This document shows positions 59,001 through 64,000 of a stretch of DNA of 64,000 nt, in pieces. Origin of the DNA: Clostridium fessum (GTDB lineage Bacteria; Bacillota; Clostridia; Lachnospirales; Lachnospiraceae); the NCBI RefSeq assembly GCF_003024715.1, contig NZ_PYLO01000001.1, positions 930,001 through 994,000 of the forward strand, written 5' to 3'. Each line of letters starts with the position of its first letter. The first letter of the stretch is position 1. The translations under genes were made by a program, and so were the position numbers. The notes beneath the pieces were generated by a model. That model made no database searches, was not told the DNA's origin, and worked only from the letters and a program-made list of their open reading frames with translations.

Positions 59001-59432
59001 ACTGGAAGTTGCCATCAATGCCGTCGAGAAGGCTGCGGAGAAACCGCCCCGCTCTATCATCGCCGGAATCAGGACCGCACCCAGGGCCGCTACCGTCGCC
59101 GGACCGGAACCGGAGATCGCGCCGAAGAAGCAGGCTACGATGATACACACATTCGCAATGCCGCCTTTTCTGTGACCGACACATGTGTCAACGAAACGGA
59201 TCAGGCGCGTGGAAATCCCCGCCTTCGCCATGATATTTCCGGATAATACGAAAAACGGAATCGCCAGCAGCAGGAATTTACTGATGCCGGAGTAAATATT
59301 CGTCGCTACAATCGTTAAAGAAGTACCGGAATACAGGATCGCCGCTGCGGAAGAAAGTCCCAGACAGACGGAGATCGGCACATTCAGCACCAATAATACG
59401 AAAAAGGTAATAAAAAGAACTGCGCTAACCAT
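56070..59432 (-). CDS. TRAP transporter fusion: DctM permease plus two tandem DctP binding domains
   Basis: 1120 residues. Residues about 1-430 are a DctM large permease with 11-12 membrane segments (PISVCLGLSSAAAILYSG, GAISGSGPATVAALGAVLIP, QVTPPVGVNLFVAIGI). After the last helix and a polar linker (about 435-465) come two DctP solute-binding domains (about 466-795 and 806-1120), each with TWNFTCSTTETSTWAQAG, QALMNGDPVQISMHSN and the ligand-site AENGFRQLTN. The copies are offset by exactly 1020 bp (340 codons). The binding domains lack signal peptides, so the permease C-terminus must face outside. ATG directly follows the dctQ stop. Substrate unknown, an organic acid by family. Confidence 0.9.
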   Translation of the reverse strand: MVSAVLFITFFVLLVLNVPISVCLGLSSAAAILYSGTSLTIVATNIYSGISKFLLLAIPFFVLSGNIMAKAGISTRLIRFVDTCVGHRKGGIANVCIIVACFFGAISGSGPATVAALGAVLIPAMIERGGFSAAFSTALMATSSSIAIVIPPSIAFVVYASITGVSIGDMFMAGIIPGILMGLALVVVVMLEVRRNHVVPSNVEKASAKERWNAFKDAFWGFLMPVIILGGIYGGIFTPTEAAAVSVVYGLFVGMIIYKEVKFKDLWEILIDSAKTTGGIMLIVACASLFSFVCTRFGISTAASELLARVAGNQFTFLLICNIIFLIAGCFIDANSAMYIFIPIMLPVCKALGYNVIAFGIMATVNLAIGQVTPPVGVNLFVAIGIKLRDGIRVTLQEISRAVVPMVAASIVVLLIITYIPQISTCLPAALGSAAAIENGETAGGDSGTTQTDNDDFNTIGDYSDLDWADMTWNFTCSTTETSTWAQAGRKFGELMEQATGGKVKVDVYAADQLTGGNQSEGIQALMNGDPVQISMHSNLIYSAFDPRFNVVSLPYLFDSVETADAVLDGPAGDKLVEILESYDLHCMGMAENGFRQLTNSEHPVRSVEDMKNLKLRVAGSNLLMKCYELWGADATNMNWSETYTALQQGTVDGQENPLPAIDAASVQEVQKYVSLWNANYDCLFFCINQKLYDSLTPEQQAVVDEAGRKAVAYEREINRAGDEEILDRWQTKNGVEVLKYEDLDIESFKKAAEPVTEWFIGELKTQGFDDAEDLVNTFTENAASAVKTAGIENSSTYQVEDHSDLNWPEMTWNFTCSTTETSTWAQAGRKFGELMDQATGGKVKVDVYAADQLTGGNQSEGIQALMNGDPVQISMHSNLIYSAFDPRFNVVSLPYLFDSVEDADAKLDGEAGQKMDEILSSYDLHCMGMAENGFRQLTNGVRPVHSVEDMKNLKVRVAGSNLLMKCYELWGADATNMNWSETYTALQQGTVDGQENPLPAIDAASVQEVQKYVSMWNANYDCLFFCINQDIYDSLTPEQQEVVDECGKLAVQYEREINRAGDDEILSRWQSKNGVEVIPYEDLDIDSFKAVVEPVTEWYIGELKKQGYKDAEELVAAFK

Positions 59433-59921
59433 TTACTTGTCCTCCTTTTTCGTACACTCATCGAGACAGAACTCGATAAAATGAAGAATCATGCACGCCG
59501 AACCGATCGGTACAAAGGACCAGAAGATCCACTCCGGCCAGTTCAGCACAAAGGTACGTTTCTGGTTCGCAAGCTGCGCCAGTACCTTGTCCATGCCATA
59601 GTAAAATAAGATTCCCATAAAAAGAACCGAAAAGATCGTAATCAGAATCATGACCGGCTTCTTTGCTGATTTCGGCAGACGCTCTGTTACCAGATTTAAG
59701 CCTACCAATCCGCCCTCACGCGCAGACAGCGCCGCGCCAAGCAGTGTAATTAATACGAAAATGGCAACAACCAGCTCCTCTGTAAAGGACCAGGACTGGT
59801 GAATCACCTTACGGGAAAATACATTTCCCACCGTCAGTACAAGGATCAGGAGCATCGTGACTACCAGCACGGTTTTCTCAACCATCGCCACAATATCCAT
59901 CAGCTTTTTATATCCTTTCAT
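59433..59921 (-). CDS. TRAP transporter small permease (DctQ)
   Basis: 162 residues with four hydrophobic helices (VEKTVLVVTMLLILVLTVGNVFSR, ELVVAIFVLITLLGAALSAR, MILITIFSVLFMGILFYYG, WPEWIFWSFVPIGSACMILHFI), the DctQ pattern including the early NVFSRKV and HQSWSFTEELVV. It pairs with the DctM part of the fusion. TAGGAGGAG precedes the ATG at 59921; the 81-codon upstream frame is leader sequence. The stop codon and the DctM ATG are contiguous. Confidence 0.92.
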   Translation of the reverse strand: MKGYKKLMDIVAMVEKTVLVVTMLLILVLTVGNVFSRKVIHQSWSFTEELVVAIFVLITLLGAALSAREGGLVGLNLVTERLPKSAKKPVMILITIFSVLFMGILFYYGMDKVLAQLANQKRTFVLNWPEWIFWSFVPIGSACMILHFIEFCLDECTKKEDK

Positions 59922-60027
59922 ACTGCGCTCTCCTCCTAAAATAAGTATCTCATTTTTCCACATTTCTGTCGGCTGTACGCATTCATCTGAACGTTTTTGT
60001 GTCATAGGACGCAATTTCCTAAGGCAT

Positions 60028-60055
60028 AAAAAAACGCCCCCAGATAATAGGGACG
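60028..60055 (-). terminator. Intrinsic terminator within the TRAP leader
   Basis: On the minus strand CGTCCC-N9-GGGGCG is followed by seven T. It lies between the promoter (60272-60300) and dctQ (59921), i.e. in the 5' untranslated region, where it could act as an attenuator. Confidence 0.65.
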
Positions 60056-60265
60056 AATGAAGTGCCAGATTTCTGCTAAATGTTCTGTTTTTCTCGGAAA
60101 ACACGCAAACATATGCAGCACCAAACAAACAAACGCTGCTCCCGCTTGTGCGGGATTCGTACAAAAACAGTGACCGCCGCGCCCTTGCTCTCAGTCAATC
60201 GAGGCATGAACGGTTCCGTTTTCATATGGAACAATATCAAACTAAAATTAAATATTGCTGATATG
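60056..60265 (-). promoter_or_regulatory. Long structured leader of the TRAP operon (candidate riboregulator)
   Basis: About 210 nt between the likely start and the leader terminator. Hairpins visible on the minus strand are TCCCGC-ACAA-GCGGGA (60137-60152), GCAGC/GCTGC around a T/G-rich loop, and CAGA/TCTG just before the terminator. No known riboswitch class was recognised. A short reading frame crosses it but has no convincing ribosome site. Confidence 0.45.
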
Positions 60266-60271
60266 GAATAT

Positions 60272-60300
60272 ATTCTACACTTTTTTAATAAATACGTCAA
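60272..60300 (-). promoter_or_regulatory. Promoter of the TRAP operon
   Basis: TTGACG (complement of 60295-60300), 17-bp spacer, TAGAAT (60272-60277); divergent from the DAHP synthase promoter. Confidence 0.75.
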
Positions 60301-60382
60301 CCATTTTTATAGACTACGGTCTATTTAATAAAAGCTGCGTAAAAATAGCATAAAAGAAATAAAATTCTTTTCCCTCAACCTA

Positions 60383-60411
60383 TTGATGATTTGATTTTTC
60401 TATACTATAAT
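60383..60411 (+). promoter_or_regulatory. Promoter of the DAHP synthase gene
   Basis: TTGATG (60383-60388), 17 bp, TATAAT (60406-60411), about 50 nt before the ribosome site. Confidence 0.78.
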
Positions 60412-60469
60412 AAACATCATACGCTTTAAAGTGCGAAAATCTTTTAGACAATACAGGAGGATGAAACTC

Positions 60470-61498
60470 ATGGGATTTGAATATGTCAGCAAGCTGCCGA
60501 CCCCGGACGAGATTCGTGCACAGTTTCCACTGGCACCGGAGCTGGCCGCAGAAAAAGCTCGAAAGGACGCTGCTATCCGTGACGTCTTTACAGGCGACAG
60601 CGACAAGTTTCTTGTCATCATTGGTCCGTGCTCTGCTGACCGGGAAGATGCGGTTATTGATTATGTAAACCGACTTGCCAAGGTACAGGAGAAAGTGAAG
60701 GACAAACTGATTCTGGTTCCTAGAATCTACACCAACAAACCTAGAACAACCGGTGACGGCTATAAGGGACTTTTACACCAGCCAAATCCGGAAGGTAAGC
60801 CAAACTTATACCAGGGTCTGATCGCGATCCGCAAACTTCATATGCGTGTGATCGAAGAAACCGGCTTCTCGACCGCAGACGAGATGCTATACCCGGAGAA
60901 CCTGACCTACCTTTCCGACGTTATGTCCTATGTTGCAGTCGGCGCACGTTCCGTTGAGAACCAGCAGCACCGCCTCGTTGCCAGCGGCATCGACGTACCG
61001 GTCGGCATGAAGAACCCGACCAGCGGCGCACTCTCCGTCATGCTGAACGCCGTACACGCAGCACAGCACGGTCATGAGTTCATCTACCGCAGCTGGGAAG
61101 TAAAGACACAGGGCAACCCGCTGACCCACACCATCCTGCGTGGTGCTGTCAACAAGCATGACCAGTGCCTGCCGAACTACCATTACGAAGACCTGAAGCT
61201 GCTCTTGGACCTCTACAACGAGCGTGATCTGAAGAATCCGGCCTGCATCATCGATGCAAACCACTCCAACTCCAACAAAAAATACATGGAGCAGATCCGT
61301 ATCGTCAAGGAAGTACTCCACAGCCGTCGTCACTCCGACGATATCCGTAACTTCGTCAAAGGCGTCATGATCGAAAGCTACATCGAACCAGGCAGCCAGA
61401 AAGTTGGCGAACACATCTACGGAAAATCCATCACCGACCCGTGTCTGGGATGGGAGGATTCCGAGCGTCTGCTGTATGAAATGGCTGAAGGATTATAA
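60470..61498 (+). CDS. aroF: 3-deoxy-7-phosphoheptulonate (DAHP) synthase, type I
   Basis: 342 residues, AroF/G/H class. Visible are LVIIGPCSADREDAV, LVPRIYTNKPRTTGDGYKGLLHQP, GARSVENQQHRLVASGIDVPVGMKNPTSG, IIDANHSNSNKKYMEQ (metal site) and the C-terminal GVMIESYIEPGSQ. It condenses PEP and erythrose 4-phosphate, the first shikimate step. AGGAGG is 9 nt before the ATG at 60470. Monocistronic; which aromatic amino acid inhibits it cannot be told from sequence alone. Confidence 0.96.
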   Translation: MGFEYVSKLPTPDEIRAQFPLAPELAAEKARKDAAIRDVFTGDSDKFLVIIGPCSADREDAVIDYVNRLAKVQEKVKDKLILVPRIYTNKPRTTGDGYKGLLHQPNPEGKPNLYQGLIAIRKLHMRVIEETGFSTADEMLYPENLTYLSDVMSYVAVGARSVENQQHRLVASGIDVPVGMKNPTSGALSVMLNAVHAAQHGHEFIYRSWEVKTQGNPLTHTILRGAVNKHDQCLPNYHYEDLKLLLDLYNERDLKNPACIIDANHSNSNKKYMEQIRIVKEVLHSRRHSDDIRNFVKGVMIESYIEPGSQKVGEHIYGKSITDPCLGWEDSERLLYEMAEGL

Positions 61499-61544
61499 AA
61501 AATAGGTATCTGTACTGAACAGTTACAAAATTAGAAATATGTAG

Positions 61545-61583
61545 AAAAAAAGTCCGGTGGAAAAGCTCCGCCGGACTTTTTTT
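61545..61583 (+). terminator. DAHP synthase terminator
   Basis: AAAAAAAGTCCGG/CCGGACTTTTTTT stem, the clearest intrinsic terminator of the region. The remaining gap to 61780 is AT-rich with no gene seen. Confidence 0.92.
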
Positions 61584-61780
61584 CGTTAGGAATTCGGATT
61601 TCAAAAAGGTTAAAGGATTAAATCTTTTGTATCATGCATTTATTATGGTTATAGTATATCATGCCTCTCTCCAAAATGTTTGTATTCTCTTTAAATAAAT
61701 TATGAAGAAATTCTTAAGATTCACCATTTCGATGCAATAAAAATCGTCTTTCCTGCATTATATTAATTTAACGTTCTTTT

Positions 61781-63049
61781 TTACTGCACATCCTTAAACA
61801 GATCACAAAAATCAAAGGTCGCAAAATAATCCTTCGGTGTCTCTGCCCGGCGGATCATCTCCACGGAACCATCCTCTTTCAGGAGCAGTTCAGCCGAACG
61901 CAGCTTTCCGTTGTAATTGTAGCCCATCGAAAAACCATGTGCGCCGGTATCATGGATGACAAGGATATCGCCCATATCAATCTTCGGAAGCATCCGGTCA
62001 ATCGCAAATTTATCATTGTTCTCGCACAGGGAACCGGTTACATCGTATTTGTGGTCGCACGGCTCGTTCTCTTTTCCCATGACCGTGATGTGATGGTATG
62101 CGCCGTACATCGCCGGGCGCATCAGGTTGACTGCACACGCGTCCACACCGATATACTCTTTGTAGGTGTGTTTCTCATGGATTGCCGTTGTCACAAGGCA
62201 GCCATACGGCGCCAGCATGAAACGTCCCATCTCTGTATAAAGCGCTACATCGCCCATGCCAGCCGGAACCAGAACTTCCTCATAAACCTTGCGGACGCCC
62301 TCGCCGATTGCAAAGATATCGTTCGGCTCCTGATCCGGGCGGTAAGGAATGCCAACGCCACCAGACAGGTTGATAAATTTAATATCTGCGCCAGTCTCTT
62401 CTTTCAGCTTGACCGCCACCTCAAACAATACCTTCGCAAGCATCGGATAATACTCATTTGTAACCGTATTGCTTGCAAGGAAGGCATGGATACCGAAATG
62501 TTTCGCACCTTTTGCTTTCAACACCTTGAATGCCTCAAATAACTGCTCGGTTGTCATACCGTATTTCGCATCGCCTGGGTTGTCCATGATATCATTGCTG
62601 ATCTTGAACAGTCCGCCCGGATTGTAACGGCAGCTGATCGTCTCCGGAATATAACCGATCGTCTTCTCCAGGAAATCAATGTGCGTAAAATCATCAAGGT
62701 TGATGATCGCGCCCAGCTCGGCAGCCATCTTGAATTCCTCCGGCGGTGTATCGTTGGAGGAGAACATGATCTTCTCGCCATCGTACTTCATCGCCTTTGC
62801 CATCATAAGCTCTGTCAGCGAAGAGCAGTCCACGCCGCATCCAAGTTTCTTTAAAATATCAATTACAAATGGGTTCGGTGTTGCCTTTACAGCAAAATAC
62901 TCTCTGAATCCCTTGTTCCAGAAAAATGCACGCATCAGGCGCTCGCCATTCTCGCGGATTCCCTTTTCATCATACAGGTGGAACGGTGTCGGGTATGTTT
63001 TCTTGATCTCCTCCAGCTGCTCCCGTGTTACAAATGGTTTCTTCTCCAC
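61781..63049 (-). CDS. lysA: Diaminopimelate decarboxylase (PLP, alanine racemase fold)
   Basis: 422 residues from a GTG start with CGGAGG 8 nt upstream. The PLP lysine is in EYFAVKATPNP; further motifs are GVDCSSLTELMMAK, SCRYNPGG, FINLSGGVGIPYRP (phosphate-binding Gly loop), ALYTEMGRFML and VTGSLCENNDKFA (active-site Cys). It makes lysine from meso-diaminopimelate. It is of the clostridial branch; other decarboxylases of the same fold (ornithine, carboxynorspermidine) are less likely. Monocistronic, with a hairpin in its leader. Confidence 0.88.
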   Translation of the reverse strand: MEKKPFVTREQLEEIKKTYPTPFHLYDEKGIRENGERLMRAFFWNKGFREYFAVKATPNPFVIDILKKLGCGVDCSSLTELMMAKAMKYDGEKIMFSSNDTPPEEFKMAAELGAIINLDDFTHIDFLEKTIGYIPETISCRYNPGGLFKISNDIMDNPGDAKYGMTTEQLFEAFKVLKAKGAKHFGIHAFLASNTVTNEYYPMLAKVLFEVAVKLKEETGADIKFINLSGGVGIPYRPDQEPNDIFAIGEGVRKVYEEVLVPAGMGDVALYTEMGRFMLAPYGCLVTTAIHEKHTYKEYIGVDACAVNLMRPAMYGAYHHITVMGKENEPCDHKYDVTGSLCENNDKFAIDRMLPKIDMGDILVIHDTGAHGFSMGYNYNGKLRSAELLLKEDGSVEMIRRAETPKDYFATFDFCDLFKDVQ

Positions 63050-63090
63050 TTTTACATCCTCCGAACTAAAATCTACATATAAAACCTAAA

Positions 63091-63136
63091 AGTCTGGACT
63101 ACCGGGAACATACACTACTCCCGGCACGCCCAGACT
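63091..63136 (-). terminator. Terminator-like hairpin in the lysA leader
   Basis: AGTCTGG/CCAGACT (63091-63097 / 63130-63136) with an inner CCGGGA/TCCCGG helix, followed by TTTTAGGTTTT on the minus strand, between promoter and lysA start. It could be an attenuator. No lysine riboswitch is seen. Confidence 0.5.
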
Positions 63137-63153
63137 CCTTTGTCCTGCTACTA

Positions 63154-63182
63154 TTTATACACCAAAAACCGTGTTTTATCAA
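63154..63182 (-). promoter_or_regulatory. Promoter of lysA
   Basis: TTGATA (complement of 63177-63182), 17-bp spacer, TATAAA (63154-63159). Confidence 0.75.
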
Positions 63183-63230
63183 CTGATTTCCCTGATTTCC
63201 CGAAAAACGCCCACAAATGGACGGTATTTT

Positions 63231-63363
63231 GTTACTGTTCACGCATACGTGCCCAGTAACGGAATTTGCCGTGGCTTCGCATTTAAATACGGCAAATTCC
63301 TGCTGCCACCACGTTTTCTTACGGCACTTTCGGTTCCAAAAGTGCCTACCTGTGAACAGTAAC
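63231..63363 (+). repeat. 133-bp structured repeat, copy 4
   Basis: Complete copy with matched ends: starts GTTACTGTTCACG and ends GTGAACAGTAAC. It lies between lysA and pyk. It differs from the 54565 copy at only a few positions (for example TACCTGTGAACAG for TACCCGTGTACAG). Confidence 0.92.
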
Positions 63364-63470
63364 TGGTATTTTTCTCCTTTTCTCCGCCAGGACACAGACT
63401 CCGGACAAATTGAATCATTTTCCAGATACATCTATGAACCGGGCACAGATTCAGGCGCAGAATCCAGTTT

Positions 63471-64000
63471 CTACTCTACCACAATTACACGCATGATATT
63501 CGTATCGGCTACCGGTTCATGGCGGTTGGCACGTGTCACCACACCCGCGGTTGCAACCACAATCTCACCCTCTTTGACGATACCTTTCTCTTTCAGCAGT
63601 TCCACCGATGCAAATAAGAGCGCATCCGTCGATTCGGCGCGTTTTGCATGGAACGGCTTAACACCCCAGTAGAGCTGCATCTGGCGGACAGCCGTCATGC
63701 TCGGGGAAAGTCCTGCGATCAATGCTTTCGGACGCCATTTCGAAAGCATTCTCGTCGTAAATCCGCTGACACTCGGCGCCACAATGACCGGCGCTTCCAG
63801 ATCGGAGGCGGTCGCTACAGACGAATAACATACCGTATTAGATATATTTCGAAGGTTTTCCGCCGATACCTTTCTTCTCTGGTAGAACATATAATCCAGA
63901 TATTTCTCCGACTCCTCGGCGATCTGGCTCATCATGCGGACTGCCTCGATCGGATAACTTCCCATCGCAGTCTCGCCGGACAGCATAACCGCATCGGTTC
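63471..64000 (-). CDS. pyk: Pyruvate kinase, C-terminal part
   Basis: 176 codons to the stop; the N-terminal part lies beyond the right edge. The first visible residues TDAVMLSGETAMGSYPIEAVRMM are the strongly conserved end of the catalytic barrel. The C-terminal allosteric domain follows (APVIVAPSVSGFTTRMLSKWRP, GVKPFHAKRAESTDALL, IVVATAGVVTRANRHEPVADTNIMRVI). It ends at IVVE without the extra PEP-utilisers-like C-terminal domain found in Bacillus-type enzymes. It converts PEP and ADP to pyruvate and ATP. Confidence 0.95.
   Translation of the reverse strand, partial: TDAVMLSGETAMGSYPIEAVRMMSQIAEESEKYLDYMFYQRRKVSAENLRNISNTVCYSSVATASDLEAPVIVAPSVSGFTTRMLSKWRPKALIAGLSPSMTAVRQMQLYWGVKPFHAKRAESTDALLFASVELLKEKGIVKEGEIVVATAGVVTRANRHEPVADTNIMRVIVVE

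Noticed and set aside
56070-59432. Assembly artefact producing two DctP copies
   Set aside because: The copies differ at many positions, including their C-terminal ends, and the frame stays open through both; a collapsed or duplicated assembly would give identical copies.
60076-60300. Small reading frame across the TRAP leader (contains KGAAVTVFVRIPHKRE)
   Set aside because: No convincing ribosome site, and it overlaps the leader hairpins; kept as structured leader rather than a gene.
63050-63182. Lysine riboswitch ahead of lysA
   Set aside because: The leader is about 100 nt, too short for the five-helix L-box fold, and no conserved core is seen.

Overview
The window reads as chromosomal DNA of a Gram-positive, anaerobic, glutamate-fermenting clostridium, most likely a Lachnospiraceae member. 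Pointers are the complete hydroxyglutarate pathway set (gct, gcd, hgd), clostridial housekeeping genes with strong AGGAGG ribosome sites, CIRCE-controlled groESL, sortase/LPKTG surface proteins, DUF1292, DUF3793 and EFR1 families, and TTGACA-17-TATAAT type promoters. Species cannot be fixed from sequence alone. No rRNA, CRISPR array, insertion sequence or prophage was seen. Most genes lie on the minus strand. || Layout. 1-9.2 kb: ispA (partial), xseB, xseA, nusB, guaB, groEL-groES with promoter and CIRCE, an HPt protein and a GGDEF-REC-HD-GYP protein. 9.4-11.4 kb (plus strand): an acidic membrane-anchored protein, an IclR regulator and a secreted protein with cell-wall-binding-like repeats. 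11.5-22.1 kb: the glutamate fermentation cluster, transcribed gcdD-gcdC2-gcdC1-gcdB-gctA-gctB-gcdA-hgdC-hgdA-hgdB from a consensus promoter, with terminator-like hairpins that may divide it into segments. GctAB activates 2-hydroxyglutarate, HgdC/HgdAB dehydrates it to glutaconyl-CoA, and GcdABCD decarboxylates this while pumping Na+. 22.3-26.4 kb: glnS, a flavodoxin-DUF3793 pair behind DtxR-like boxes, and yitT. 26.5-27.0 kb: tRNA Arg-His-Gln-Lys. 27.0-30.9 kb: nadB-nadC-niaR and a flavodoxin/ferredoxin protein. || 31-42.3 kb is the most accessory part: two giant LPKTG surface proteins (beta-helix and double VWA), a class B sortase, an AP2-domain protein, a 177-bp segment bounded by perfect 21-bp inverted repeats, and a tyrosine recombinase. 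This looks like a phase-variable surface operon with an invertible promoter. The strongest promoter candidate in the segment points away from the operon, so the assembled state is tentatively OFF. || 42.5-55.9 kb: an rsmH-like methyltransferase, a MerR regulator, a decayed hydrolase fragment, addA, addB, rpoN, a DUF1292 gene, a membrane protein and a corrinoid adenosyltransferase. 56-60.3 kb: a TRAP transporter whose large permease is fused to two tandem substrate-binding domains (exact 1020-bp period), preceded by a long leader carrying an intrinsic terminator. 60.4-64 kb: DAHP synthase, lysA and the C-terminal part of pyruvate kinase. || A dispersed 133-bp element with three hairpins and complementary ends occurs four times (2474, 20931, 54565, 63231), plus two solo 30-nt first hairpins (9289, 29917). 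The diverged copy keeps its stems through paired base changes, so structure appears to be selected.
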